This document shows positions 24,401-39,400 of a DNA stretch of 64,000 bases, in pieces; the first letter of the stretch is position 1, and every line of letters begins with the position of its first letter. Source of the DNA: Monodelphis domestica (taxonomy: Eukaryota; Chordata; Mammalia; Didelphimorphia; Didelphidae); assembly GCF_027887165.1 (NCBI RefSeq), contig NC_077228.1, positions 102,829,362-102,893,361 on the forward strand, written 5' to 3'. Position numbers and translations under genes: made by a program. The notes below the pieces were generated by a model. That model was not told where the DNA came from, did no database searches, and saw only the letters and a list, made by a program, of their open reading frames with translations.

Positions 24401-27400
24401 TCATAAAATTATAAAATACAGTTTGAGTTAGCATTCTACTTCATTTAGTGGAACAATAGTCATTTAATCTTTTGGGAACATCCTTGGAAAATTATCCTCC
24501 TAAAAAATACTCATTCTTCTTTGACCACTGCCTTCAAAAGCTCTTTCTCCAGTGGTCTCAAGTGACTTGAAGCAATCAAAAGAACATTCAATACCCTAAT
24601 TCCATCAGGAAATAGGGAAAGGGAGTCAGCCCTTAAATGGGTCAATGGGTCAATATTCTCGTCCTTTCATTAGAAGGGGAAATGCAAAGACCTTCACTGG
24701 ACATATGATATTTCTCCTTTTAAGTTTAATTACTACTCTTCATCCACTTTCTGAGGCCTTTCATTCTTAATGGGGAAAATATAGAGAGGACTTTAGATTG
24801 GTTAAAACACAATTTTTTAGTATTTTCAGTTGAACTATAAATAAAATTTTTAAAAATGTGTTTCCACAGTGTCACATACCAGGGAAACTTCCTAACTACA
24901 GTCATGGGTAGCTTATTGAAGATTTCACCATACAAACCAATATTCCTGAGTCATATTTCCCAAAGGGTACCTTACATATTAAAAGCATAGTAAGCTGAAA
25001 TATATTTGAGACAACCCCCTCATTTTATTTTGTTTTATTTTATTATTTTTTCCCTCATTTTATAGATCAAGTTAAATGACCCTTTAGGAGCAGAGCTGAG
25101 ACAAGAACACAGGTTTCTTGACCCATAGTCTACAGTATTTTGATATTATTATAATATTGATATATATCTTGTGGCTTTCCTGAAGCTGGGATCTTGAGTT
25201 AGCTACTCCAGGTTCTGCATTTGAATCAGAATCTTCTTCAGATCAACTCTCTAATCCCCTTCTGATTTTGCTTTTTACCAGTCAGATGACACATTTAGTT
25301 CATAACAAAATTATTTTAATTAAATAGCAATGGAAATTACATAATCACTGAGCATTTTCATTTTCCCATAAACTTTAAACTTAATCTCTTAAGAATACAG
25401 ATAGACTCAGTGGGGATAGAGAGCCTTTATTATTTGTTATCTACATATGGGAAGCACATGGACATCTACATATGTGGGAATGTACACACACAAAGAATGT
25501 ACGTTACCAGAAAATGCAAAGACGGACAAATTATGACTCGTACACTGTAAAGCTGCCAATGTCTTTTACTGATATTACCTCTCTTTTTTTGTTGTAGCCC
25601 CAACCTACCCTGATTAAATACTTCTCCCTGCTAGGCTCATTAATCTAATTGGTAGTCAATGCTGGCTATTTTTTAAAGGTCACTTAATCCACTGGTAAAT
25701 CATATAGTGCAGTTGCTGTGGCTAGATCCTTTTTAGGCAACTCCACCATTCACTGAAGGATGGTATAGTTAATAAAGCTTCTTCCCTATTAGCTGAGAGG
25801 AAGTAGAGTTCTTTGAGACTTACCTGTCTGTCAACTGGCTCCTCCTGAACCTCAGTTATAGCCCATAGTTTAGGTTCTATTTTCAAATACACCTGAAACT
25901 CAGATCTTCATCTAAAGCAAAGTGGTCTTAAGTTGGGATGAATGTCAGGGTGTCTGTGAACTTGAATGGAAAGAAAAGGCATCTTTATTTTTGCTAACCT
26001 TTAAATGAGATTTATCATTTTCTTCCATTATAAATGCAGGCAACAAATGTTGTTCTGTTAAGGGATCCATAGGCTTTTATGACATATATCTATGACAAAA
26101 AAAAGGTAATTAGGAAACCTTGATTTACTGTACAATAGGTACTGTAATTGGGAAGCCTTTCCTCTAGGGAAAGCTTATAGGTATCCTCAATTAGTATTCT
26201 CATCCAGTAGCTATGATGCTTTCTTCAACTTGCTGTAAATCATCTTAGTCACTAAATAAAGGGTTTTATGCAGTTTTCTTTTTTTTCCCCCAATTTAAAC
26301 ATTATTTTATTTGGTCATTTTCAAACATTATTCCTTGGAAACAAAGATCATTTTCTTTTCCTCCCCCCTCCCACCACCCCTCCCCTAGCCAACGCACGAT
26401 TCCACTGGGTATCACATGTATCCTTGATTCATGTATCCTTGTGTTGTTGGTATTTGTATTAGGGTGTTCATTCAGAGTCTCTCCTCATTCATGTCCCCCC
26501 AACTCCTGTAGTCAAACAGTTGCTTTTCTTTGGTGTTTTTACTCCCACAATTTGTCCTTTGCTTGTGGATAGTGTTTTTTTCTCCTAGATCCCTGCAGAA
26601 TGTTCAGGGACATTGTATTGACACTAATGGAGAAGTCCATTACGTTCGATTGTACCATGTTTTATGCAGTTTTCACTCAACCTTCCCAGCAAAGTTTCTC
26701 TCAGTCACTTGTTATGAAACATATTTATTTTCAGTCAGGATAAACCAAAAAGTATAGAAACCTCAGCTGAGATCAGGTCTATCCTTTTATTAGAATTCTT
26801 TCTATTGTTTGATTTTCTTCTTCTGAACTTCTTTTTAACTGCCTGGTCTTCTACTATATCCCCTGAGCCTTTCACTTTAACTTTTGTATAACTTACAGTA
26901 AGAAACCAAATTTATTTATTTATTTTAAACCCTTACCTTCCAACTTAGAATCAATACTATGTTTTGGTTCTAAGGCAGAAGAGCAGTAAGGGCTAGGAAA
27001 TGGAGGTTAAGTGACTTGCCCAGGATCGCATAGCTAGGAAGTGTCTGAGGTCAGATTTGAACCCAGGATCTCCCATCTCTAGGCCTGGCTCTCAATACAT
27101 TGAGTCATCCAGCTGCCCCCAGCCCCCTCAAATTTATCTTCATAAGTTTTGTCATACCCCCCCTGGTTGAAGGTCAATCTATCTAGAGCTCTACTTCCTC
27201 AAACAGAAAAATGATTGAGAGAGGCATTGTAGAAATTGTTTTAAACTCTCCCTAGCAGCCCCACTATTCTGTGAAAAAAAAAAACAATTACTGTACTAGT
27301 TAAAAAGTTAAAAATTCTAGGAGGTTGTTGACTTTTGTGTAACTTCTCCCAGTATCACATTGGAAATCTTTGTCTCTCTTTTCCTGTCTCTGTCTCTTTG

Positions 27401-30400
27401 TCCCCCTCTGTCTCTGTCTGTACGTCTCTCTCTTTCCCTGTCTTTGTCTTTTTTCTCTGTCTCTTTCTCTCTCTTCTCCACTTCCTCTCCTTTTCTCTCC
27501 TTTTTCCTCTCCCTGTTTCTCTTCTCTCTTCTCCTCCTCTCTGTCTCTCTTTTTCTGCTCCTATCCCCACACCTACTATTACAACATAATAATTTCATAA
27601 CTCACATTTTCTATAGCATTTTAAGGTTGACTAAATATTTTGATTATATCAACCCTATGAAGTAGGCAGTTCAAGTATTGTCTCTACTTTATAAATGAAC
27701 AAATTGACATTCCAAGTGGTTTGGTGACTCCCCCAAGGTCACATAACTAGCACACATTGGAGCCAGGATTCAGAGTTGTATGTTTCACAGTTTAGGATTT
27801 GCATTTAATGGAAAAGTGCTCAGGAAGACCTCTATCTTTTATTCATTTGTATAGAGGGTCCTCAAAGCCACTACTTAAATTACATGGAGAGGGTGGGACA
27901 AGAAGCTTTCTTACTACTCCTGATAAGATTTTGTGGCTACCTGACTACATTTTTTGAACATTGAATAAAAGGTCTATTGAAGAACCTTTTCACCTCCTCA
28001 GTTTAATTGTTGTTCATTCCTTCGTTTTCAAAGAGGACCAAGGACCAATAATATCATAGGTAATATGAAATAGCTACTATATAGAGAACACTATGCTGGG
28101 TACAGGGGCAACACAAAGCTTAGCTGAGATGGAAACTCTGCCCATGGAGCTTAAGATCTAGTAGAGGAAAATGGTACACGTAAATAGGTAACTAAAACTT
28201 GAAATTATAGAATCAATTCTTTCTAGGAGAGCAAAAGAAAAAAAAATACTGTAGGAAACTTGTAGCCTATGGTTAAACAGGAGGCAGCAACCTTTGAATT
28301 GATAGAAATTAAACAAAGAATGAAAGATGTTATAAATAGTGTAAGAAGGGTTAGTCAAAGCACAGTGGCAAGGAAATACAGAGAGTTTGGGGGCAGAGAG
28401 TAAGTGGTTGGTTTACTTGGAGCAAGGAGGGTATGGGCAGAATAAAGGTATTTTAAAATACCTTTTAGGAGATTTTTGAAATTGTTCAAGTAGAAGGCAA
28501 AATGGATCTATGCTAGAGTGGCAGCATTGGAAATAGGGAGGAGATGTGAGAGTTGCTACAGGCATAAGATCAAGAGGACTTGGTGACTGACTGGATACCA
28601 GGGAGGGAAGAGGAAGGAATCATTGCAGGGGTGTTTAGTTTGGGAGGAAGACTAGAGGAATAATTTTGTAGCAAACAGAATCAGGGAATCCTGAAAGAGA
28701 AGGTTGAGAGGAAAAGCTTAAGTAAATGTTAAACATATATAATCTAGAGATACAAGTAGAGATACCCAGGAAGAGATGTCCTATAAGCAACTGTAGATGG
28801 AGTTCTGGAAGTCAGAAGAGATGTGAGGCAGCAAGGTGTTGCTGTGGGTAGAGAGTTGGATCTGAAGTCAGGAAGGTTAAATCTGAGTTCAAATCCATCC
28901 TCAAATACTTGTTTGTGGGACTTTGGGTAAGCCACTTAATGCCTGTCTGCTTCAGTTTCCTCATCTGTAAACTGTTATTCCCATTTTATCACTATTTAAT
29001 ATCACTCACCTCACAGGTAGTCATGAGGATAAAATGAGAAAATATTTATAAAGTGCTTTAGCTTTAAAGCACTATATCAATGTTGTTATGTGTCTAGAGG
29101 TCAAGACTGGGGTGGTTATAATATTCATTTATTTATGTATTTATTTTTTAAACCCTTACCTTCCATCTTGGAGTCAATATGGGTATTGGCTCCAAGGCAG
29201 AAGAGTTGTAAGGGCTAGGCAATGGGGGTCAAGTGACTTGCCCAGGGTCACACAGCTGGGAAGTGTCTGAGGCCAGATTGGAACCTAGGACCTCCCATCT
29301 CTAGGCCTGGCTCTCAATCCACTAAGCTACCCAGCTGCCCCCTGGTTATAATATTTATATGATGATTCAAAGTTTAGAAATCACTTTTGAAATATCTCAT
29401 TTTATCCTCATAACAATCCTGGAAGGTAGGTACTATTATACCCATTTTTTACAGATGAAGAAATTGAGGCAGACAGAAATTCAATGGCTAGGTCAGGATC
29501 CAAGGTATGAAGGAACCAGCTGATCTGGTTTGCAAGAGTGATAAAATATATTTTTGATGTAAGCATTTACACTTTAGAAATCAGCACATGCTACAAAATA
29601 GGGCTTGATTTATTGTTTTGTTGATTGTCTAAATTTTAAGTGACATCAAAATAAATAAAACTTAAGTATATCAAGTGCACGCAAGTTTACCAGCATACCC
29701 ATGCCTGGGAGTGAGTGCTACCCCACCCTCAAGCTTTTGGGAATCATCTGTATAAATCCAGGAGTAGAAACTGTAGAAGAGAATAAGATTACTGAAGTAG
29801 AGTATTGAGAGAAAAGAGAAGAGGACCAAGGATAGGCCCTAGGGACAGACAGAAGCAGCAATGAGGAGGAAATTCATTCCTGATGTTGGGTACAGCCTGT
29901 GAAACAGCATGAAGAAAGAAGTTGGGGAGTCATGAAGGAGGGTCAGAAAGAAGGCCAGTTTGGTTGGACTATGGACTATGGACTATGGTGAAGGAAAGCG
30001 ATCTGGGATTCAGGCTGTGAAGTTGGTTCAGTTATTCCTGAAAAACAGCACTGGTTCTTTTCCAGTTTCATAGATTCTTTTGGGGAAGAGCAGAACAGAT
30101 AATAGCTGCTCCCATTATCAACATTATCAAATGCCAGTGTTATTCACTCCTCCCCACTTCATCTCCCACCCCCACTAAGGTCATAAGATTTTGGAGAAAC
30201 AGCTCAAGAGAAAAATTCGTGAACATCTCTGCCCTTGGAAAGATTCCAGGACAAACACTAACTTAACACAAGTATTAATTCGCAAATTGAAATGTAAAAG
30301 TACCCATGTGGTATACTACTTAGGCGAAACAGTATGGTATAGCAGAAAGAGCATCACTCTTGGAGTCAGAAGGCTCAAAGATTCCCAGCCAGACTCTAAC

Positions 30401-33400
30401 TCCTGCTTAATATATGATTCTAATCATCTCTTAATTTCTTCATCTGTAAATGCATAAATGTAAATCTTAATGTAAAATGTAAAATCTTCATCTGTAAAAT
30501 TAATAAATGAATGAATTAGTAAAGTAATGAATAGAAAATAGAATAGAATGAATAGAAAATGGTAAAAACTTAATAACTTGCTATGTGCCAGCAAGTGGTA
30601 ATACAGATAGAAAAGGAAGAGTATCCCTGCCCTCAAGGAGCTTCCATTCTAATTGGGGAAGATAATAGAGGGAAATAGTGACCAGAGGTAGAGTGTTTTA
30701 GTCCCTAAGATGGTGAGTAGAATTAGAAACAGAAGGGTCAGATCTTTGTCTTTTTCTCTGCACCAGTGCCAGCCTATTGCGTTGCTAAGCTTCTGTTCAC
30801 AAATTAAAAACTATAGCAATTATGGTAGAACAAATAGTCCTGCCAGGAGAGGGGTGGGGGGGTGGAGAAGGTACCTGACAAGGATTTAGTAGCTTTTAAG
30901 TTACTGCAAAAATTACCAGTGGTTCAAAGAAATTGATAAACCATGAATGAAATATCTGCTGGTTGCAGATGAGAGGGGTGGGGAAAAGACAATTAAATCT
31001 TCACTTCCCATTTGCTGATCTCAGGTCTAGTCTATTCTAGACATAACAATGTTCAGTGGGTTTAAATAGGTAAAGTAACAAGTGGGAAGAATTCTCAATC
31101 AGTAAATGCATTTTGTTAAATGCCTGCTATGTATCAGGCACTATGCTAAGTTCTAGGGATACAAAAAGAGATAAAAGATAGTCCCTGCCCTTAAGGAGCT
31201 TACAATCTAATTTTTATTACATCTACACCCCTCTCTTAGGCTCCATGAAAAGTGCTTGCTGGAGCATCACTATCCCTCTATCATAAACCACAGTCCACCT
31301 AGCATGCTGTCTCTGTATCTTCCTTTTCAAATTTGCCACACTGGCATCTTATCTCAGCCACCTTCCTCTGTTCATTCTTGCAATCACATTCCAAGAAGTT
31401 CCAGTCCTAAGAAAACAGAGGAGGTTTGACTCCTATTTCTCCCTGTCCCAAAGGCACTTGGGTTACACATTCATTTATTTATGGCCCATACTTTCTCAGT
31501 GTTGGATGAGTAGCGTCTTCTAATTGACAACACTGATCAATTTAGAGAACCATAAGGTCATTGATTTAGATCTGGAAGCAGGAGTATGCTGGAGGCTCAA
31601 ACTAGCTCACAAGAACCAACTATTGAATTTCCAGTGTGAGCATTTTATACCTCAGAAAACAGCAAGCCACAAAGCAGGCTTGATTTATTTTTTTTGATTA
31701 TCTGTACTTAAGAAAGTTATGGAGAAAATTAAATGATGTAGATTAAACTTTAAAATATGTCATGTGTATATGTGTTCATTGCATTCCCGATATCACCATA
31801 ATTTTACAGATGGAGAAATTAAGGTTTACAGAGGTAAGAAGCCAAATATGTGTTCCTTCCTTCCTTTTTCCCTCCCTCCTCCTCTCCGCCACTCCCCCCC
31901 GCCTCTCTCCCTCTCTTTCTGTCCCTCTATCTGTCTGTCAGTCTCTTTCCATCTTAGAATCAATACTGTGTATTGATTCCAAGGCAGAAGAGCAGTAAGG
32001 GCTAAGCAAGGGGGTTAAGTGATTTGCCAGGGTCATACAATTAGGAAATATTCGAGCCTAGGACCTCCTGTCTCTAGGCCTGGCTCTTAATTCACTGAGT
32101 CACCTAGCAGCCCCTTACATTATTTCTTATAAGTTTTTCTTAGTGACCTGGTTTCATAGGAATTTAACCCACCCTCTTGGGCTGAAATTGTCTAACCTTT
32201 ATGTCTGTCTCTGAGGTTGGAAAAGAAGTGGGAGTGGAGAAGGAGGTAGGAAAGGAGACCTACTTTTCTCTCTTCTTCCAATGGAAGTAGCTGTGCTTGT
32301 TAATAGCAACTTTGTGCATCCTAGATTTGAATCTGAAGAGTGATGAAGAACGGTGCAAACTCCTTATAAATTTGCAGAAGGATTTTCATGCAGAATGGTC
32401 CATCAACCTGCTGTATATTGTTATGGTAACCCTGCACAGCCTGAACTTAGGCTATTATTTGGGGGGGGGGAATGTCAGAGTGGGTTATGATGCATATCTT
32501 GGTCTCAGGTCCCATCCTAAAGTCTAAAGTCCCACGATCAGCTGGGAGGCTCATTTCTGAAGTTGTTCTTGGGTTGGGATGTTAATCATGGAAGAAATTC
32601 TTTAATTAGAGATATAATTACTCTTCCACATCTATCTATAGATGTACATATTTTTCATCTCATTCATGCCCACATTAAATCCATTTTTAAACTCCTACTA
32701 TGCATATTTAAAGCACTGGCTTAGATTCTGTCAGGGTTACAGACAGATAAGACTTGATTTCTCCCTTCAAGGGCCATCTAATATCTTAGCAGTAATGTTG
32801 GGAGAGGAAATGGAGAGTTATTTTTGATAACATTGATTTGACTCCTTATCCCCTTCTCTTCTGACTCACTGCTTGAACTGTATAGTCTGCAGAACTGTAG
32901 GAGTTGAGAGAAAGAAATGTCACAAGTCTCCTCCCTCCCTTTGTAGCTAAGACATTTAATTGGTTACCCATCCATTGGTTACTGGGACATCTAGCTCATT
33001 TAGAGACTAAATGCTTGTGCCCTGCTGAGTATAAATAGAGATGATATTGTCAGTCATTTGTAAAGGGAGGGGGCCAAGGATGAATGGAGAAAAGGGACAC
33101 AAATGAGGGGAACCTAGCAACTTTCCCATTTTTTGGCTCCTTAATTCCTGTAGGGATAACTTTAACTTCATATTAAAATGGTTCCTCATTCTAAAATGTA
33201 CTATATGTACTAAATATACTAAAGCTGAAATAGATCCCTTTTGGATCATTTTTCATTTTGAATAATCTTTCCTTTTAGCCTAGAGAATAGGGAGTCTATT
33301 TTACGTTGAATTTGGGCCTTACATTTGTTGCTGCCCGAGTCTTTCTTTTCTGTAGAACAAGCTACATAATGATTAGTCTTTTGTTGCTTCTACTTGGGCC

Positions 33401-36400
33401 TTAATTCCCACTTCTGGGGTGGGTGGGAGAAGGAAGGGCCTTCAGAGGGAATACTTAATGTTGCTCTTCCTTCAGTTCTTCAGGACATTTCTGAACCCTG
33501 CGGAGAGGACAGATATTATTACACTGTGTGTGGATGCCTTAACCATTGGTAGCAAGTTTAACACTTTGTCAGCTGTTGGGATGTTGGAGAAGATAATGAA
33601 AGAGCCTTTTCCTGAACTCAATGAGGTAGGAAAACCAAGAGACTTTCTGGCCCAGCATCTCCATAAGGCAGTTTCTTAATCTAAGATCAATGACCTTTTT
33701 TTTTTTAATTTTAAACATTATTTTATTTGGTCATTTCCATTCATTATTCACTGGAAACAAAGATCATTTTCTTTTCCTCCCCGCCCCTCCCCCGCCCCCT
33801 TTCCCTCTCCCATTGCCGATGCATGATTCCACTGGTTATCACATGTGTTCTTGACTTGAACCCATTTCCCTGTTGTTGGTATTTGCATTATAGTGTTCAT
33901 TTAGAGTCTCTCCTCAGTCATATCCCCTCAACCCCTGTAGTCAAGCAGTTGCTTTTCATCGGTGTTTTTACTCCCACAGTTTATCCTCTGCTTGTGAATA
34001 TTTTTTAGATCCCTGCAGATTGTTCAGGGACATTGCATTGACACTAATGGAGAAGTCCATTACCTTCGATTGTACCACAGTGTATCAGTCTCTGTGTACA
34101 ATGTTTTCCTGGTTCTGCTCCTTTCGCTCTGCATCACTTCCTGGAGGTTGTTCCAGTCTCCATGGAATTCCTCTACTTTGTTATTCCTTTGAGCACAATA
34201 GTATTCCATCACCAATGGATACCATAATTTGTTCAGCCATTCCCCAATTGAAGGGCATCCCCTCATTTTCCAATTTTTGACCACCACAAAGAGTGCAGCT
34301 GTGAATATTCTTGTACAAGTCTTTTTCCTTATTATCTCTTTGGGGTACAAACCCAGCAGTGCTATAGCTGGATCAAAGGGCAGACAGTCTTTTATCGCCC
34401 TTTGGGCATAGTTCCAAATTGCCCTCCAGAATGGTTGGATCAGTTCACAACTCTACCAGCAATGAATTAGTGTCCCCACTTTGCCAAATCCCCTCCAGCA
34501 TTCATTATTTTCCATAGCTGTCATGTTAGCCAATCTGCCAGGTGTGAGGTGATACCTCAGAGTTGTTTTGATTTGCATCTCTCTGATTATAAGAGATGTA
34601 GAGCACTTTTTCATGTGCTTATTAATAGTTTTGATTTCTTTGGCTGAGAACTGCCTGTTCATGTCCTTTGCCCATTTATCAATTGGAGAATGGCTTGATT
34701 TTTTGTACAATTGATTTAGTTCTTTGCAAATTTGAGTAATTAAACCTTTGTCAGAGGTTTTTATGAAGATTGTTTCCCAATTTGTTGATACCCTTGCTGA
34801 TTTTGGTTACATTGGTTCTGTTTGTACAAAAACTTTTTAATTTGATGTATTCCAGATTATTTATTTTGCATTTTGTAACTCTTTCTAAGTCTTGCTTGGT
34901 TTTGAAGTCTTTCCCTTCCCAAAGGTCTGACATGTATGCTATTCTGTGTTCGCCTAATTTTCTTATAGTTTCCTTCTTTATGTTCAAGTCATTCACCCTT
35001 TTTGAATTTATCTTGGTGTAGGGTGTGAGGTGTTGATCTAAACATAATCTTTCCCACACTGTCCTCCAATTTTCCCAGCAGTTTTTATGAAATAGTGGAT
35101 TTTTGTCCCAAAAGCTGGGATCTTTGGGTTTGTCATATACTGTCTTTTGCTGAGGTCGCTTGCCCCCAGTCCATTCCATTGATCCTCCTTTCTGTCTTTT
35201 AGCCAGTACCAGATTGTTTTGGTGACCACTGCTTTATAATATAGTCTGAGATCTGGGACTGCAAGGCCCCCATCATATGTGTTTTTTTTTTCATTATTTC
35301 CCTGGATATCCTTGATCTTTTGTTCTTCCAAATGAACTTTGTTATGGTTTTTTCTAAATCAGTAAAAAATTTTTTTGGAAGTTCCATGGGTATGGCACAA
35401 AATAGATAGATGAGTTTGGGTAGGATGGTCATTTTTATTATATTGGCTTGTCCTACCCATGAGCAGTTAATGTTCTTCCAATTGTTCAAGTCTAGTTTTA
35501 GTTGTGTGGAAAGTGTTTTGTAGTTGTGTTCATATAGTTCCTGTGTTTGTCTTGGGAGATAGATTCCTAAGTATTTTATTTTGTCTAAGGTGATTTTGAA
35601 TGGGATTTCTCTTTCTAGTTCTTGCTGCTGAGCTGTGTTGGAATTATATAGAAATGCTGATGACTTATGTGGGTTTATTTTGTATCCTGCAACTTTGCTA
35701 AAGTTGTTGATTATTTCAGTTAGCTTTTTGGTTGAATCTCTAGGATTCTTTAAGTAGACCATCATGTCATCTGCAAAGAGCGATAATTTGGTCTCCTCCT
35801 TGCCTATTTTAATGCCTTCAATTTCTTTTTCTTCTCTAATTGCTACTGCTAGTGTTTCTAATACAGTGTCAAATAATAGAGGTGATAATGGGCATCCTTG
35901 TTTCACTCCTGATCTTAATGGGAATGGATTTAGTTTATCCCCATTGCAGATGATATTAGTTGATGGTTTTAGATATATACTGTTTATTATTTTTAGGAAC
36001 GACCCTTCTATTCCTATGCTTTCTAGTGTTTTTAGTAGGAATGGGTGTTGTATTTTATCAAAGGCTTTTTCTGCATCTGTTGAGATAATCATGTGGTTCT
36101 TGTTGGTTTGCTTGTTGATGTGGTCAATTATGTGGATGGTTTTCCTAATGTTGAACCAGCCCTGCATCCCTGGTATAAATCCTACTTGATCATGGTGGAT
36201 GACCCTTCTGATCACTTGCTGGAGTCTTTTTGCTAGTATCCTATTTAAGATTTTTGCATCTATATTCATTAGGGAGATTGGTCTATAATTTTCTTTCTGT
36301 TTTTGACCTGCCTGGCTTTGGAATTAGTACCATGTTTGTGTCATAAAAGGAGTTTGGTAGAATTCCCTCTTTGCTTATTATGTCAAGAACTTGGTTTTTA

Positions 36401-39400
36401 AAAGAATGTTGATCATTGACCAGTATGGAAGTATGTTTTGCATGATAATTCATGTATGGCCCAGATCAAATTGCTTGCCATCTTTGAGTGTGGAAAGGGA
36501 AGGGAGGGAGGGAGATGCCTTGGATCTTATAATTTTGGAAAATTAATGTTGAAAATTATATTTACATGTAATTGGGAAAATATCATTGAATTAAAAAAAT
36601 AAAAGAATGTTGATGGCAGTGTGGTGGCACATGCCTGTGAATTCCTGCTTATAGGGAAGGCTGATACTAGTGGATCACTTGGACTTAAGAGTTCTAAGCT
36701 GCAGTAGGGCTAATGTTGATCAGATATCCACAGGAAGTCTGGAAGCAATACAGTGAGCCCCTCAAAAAAATAAGATCATCAGGCTGTCAAAAAAAGGGTA
36801 CATTGGCCTAAGTTGGAAATAGAGCAGGTCACAGTGGGGTGGTGGGGTGGTAGGGTTGTGGGGGGAGGGGGAGAGACCTAACCCTAACCCTAAAAAAATT
36901 ATTGTGAGAAAATATTCATAGGCTACACCAGACTACCAAAGTGATCCATGACATAAAAGAAGTTAAAAATTCCTGCTTTAAGACCTCAGTTTTTACCTAT
37001 TTGGGAGTAGAGAAGGCTCTAGGGAGTTGGTTATAATTACAAATAAATGCGGGTTAAATGAAGGCTGGTGACCAATTGTTCTTTATCTCTACCAGGATAG
37101 AGAAAAATGAAATTAGTAGAATCTGAAGAAGGAAAGGTTTGCCATTGACTCCTAGTCATCTTGTTACTCTTTTGGTCTCCATGAACTAAACTTTACAGAT
37201 GACAAAGATAGCTATCCTTTTCTTATAAGCTCCTTGAAATACTCTACAGCCAGGTAGAGGAAGAGGATGTCACATACCTACAGCTGAAAGTTTAAAACAC
37301 TAAAATGTTAAACCTGAAAAGAACTTTAAATTTAGCCCAATCTCATTTTGCATGTAACAAAAGCTTTCTACCAATCTTCCAAATGACTCTGGGACCTCAT
37401 AGTATTTTAGGGAGTTAGTAACTATTTAAAGCCAAAGCTCTGAGCTCCCACCAATGCATCTTTCTGCTAGACCATGCCAGATGATGCATCAACTCAAAGC
37501 AAAAGACATTTGATGAAAAACAATAATAGCAAGGAATTAAGTCAGATAGAAAACATTCCCAAAGACCTTACCTGGATGTTTGGTATTTCTCATACTTTTA
37601 AGTATAGCCCACTCTTCTTCTTTTTTTAAATTTTATTTATTTATTAAATTATTTTCCATGTTTACATGATTCGTTTTCTTTACCTCCCCTCTTCCCTCCT
37701 CCAGACCTGATAAACAATTCCACTGTAGCCCACTCTTCTAGGACCCTACTAGTTCTAAAATTCTTCCCTAAAAAGAGATCTACATGATACAGTCAATAGA
37801 CTATTAGCTTTGTCAGGTCAGAAAGACCTGAATTTGAATCTTTTCTCAGACACATGAACTTTGTGACCTTGAGCAACTCACATAAACATTTTTTGCCTAA
37901 GTTTCCTGGTCTGAAAAATAGGGATTAAAATAGGACCTACTTTACAGAATTGTTTTGAGGGAAAATGAGATGATATATATAAAGTGTCATATGCTGTCAT
38001 TATAATTATATTGAACTGAAATGTTTCTCTGGGAGGAGTGGTGCCCATTCTTTTAGTTTTCCCAGGGAGAAGTCTACTTTCACCAGAGAATTGGGTTCTA
38101 ATCTTGCTCTAACAATACTGAATGGGATTCTGTTTCCTTCACTGTAAAATGGGATTGAACCAGGTAGCTCCTAAAGTCTTTCTTCTAGTCCTGAGAGTAT
38201 GTTGGACTCCATTTGATGCCACCTCAGCTCAACTTCATGTTCAGTAAGAGGTGAATGAGCTTGTCTCAGTGACTGGGAGCAAGTCACTTGTCTGTGAAGT
38301 AAGGGAAGGTACCGTTTCTCCTTCATAAAACCAAGGAATTGGACTTGTTGATCACCCAAGGCCCTTCCAGCTCTAAAATGATACTTTGAGAGCTTCTGTG
38401 TGTATTGGGGGAAGAATAGTAGTAGGGAGTTTCCAGCCTTCTTTCAGCTCTTCTTTCAAAAGCACATTTGCTCTAAAGTTTATCACTTCACCTGCAATTC
38501 CCATTAATCAATCTTCTGCCCACCCAGCTAGGAATTGGGAATAAAAGTACAAAGAATGAAACAATTCCTATTTACAATGTGTTTATGTTCCTTTTTTGGT
38601 TTAGTTTATTTGCATTTTTATTTAGGGGTTTTGGTTTTATATAAGTATTCTCTTACAACAATATGGAAACATTTTTCATGATAATACATGTATAATCCCT
38701 ATCAAATTGCTTATCATCTATAGGAGTGGGGATAGAAGAGAGGGAGGGAAACAATTTGGATCTTTTTTGTTTTAGAAAAATTTTATTTAATTAATTAATT
38801 TAGAATATTTTTCTATGGTTCCATGATTCATGTTCTTTCTGTCCTCCCAGCCCCCTCCCTTAGTCAAGGAGCAATTCCACTGGGCTTTACATGTGTCATT
38901 GATCAAGACCCATTTCCATATTATTAATATTTGCATTAGGGTGATTGTTTAGAGTCTGCATCCCCAATCATATCCCCATCGAACTATGTGATCAACTAAT
39001 TGTTTTTCTTCTATGTTTCTACTCCCTCAGTTCTTCCTCTGAATGTGGATAGCATTCTTTCTCATAAGTCCATCAGAATTATCCTGGATCATTGCATTGC
39101 TGCTAGTAGAGAAGTCCTTTACATTCAATTGTACCACAGTGTATCTTTCTCTGTGTGCAATATTCTCCTGGTTCTGCTCCTTTAAAACTCTGCTTCAATT
39201 CCTGGAGGTCATTCCAGTTCACATGGAATTCCTCCAGTTCATTATTCCTTTCAGAAAAATAGTATTCCATCACCAACAGATACCACAATTTGTTCAGCCA
39301 TTCTCCAAATGAAGGGCATCCCCTCATTTTCCTTTTTTTTTTTTGCCACCAAAAAGAGCACAGCTATAAATATTTTTGTGCAGGTTTTTTTCTTTATTAT

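Noticed and set aside
27317..27665. Long open frames on both strands
   Set aside because: They come from a pyrimidine-rich simple repeat and have no splice or family support.
33686..36421. gatcaatgacc / gatcattgacc as the duplication of the truncated L1
   Set aside because: 10 of 11 bases match, but the right copy overlaps the perfect 15-bp duplication of the neighbouring retroposon; both cannot hold, and the longer exact match wins.
36877..36892. Interstitial telomere as a fusion scar
   Set aside because: Fewer than three units; similarly short ttagggttaggg occurs near 5930, so chance is likely.
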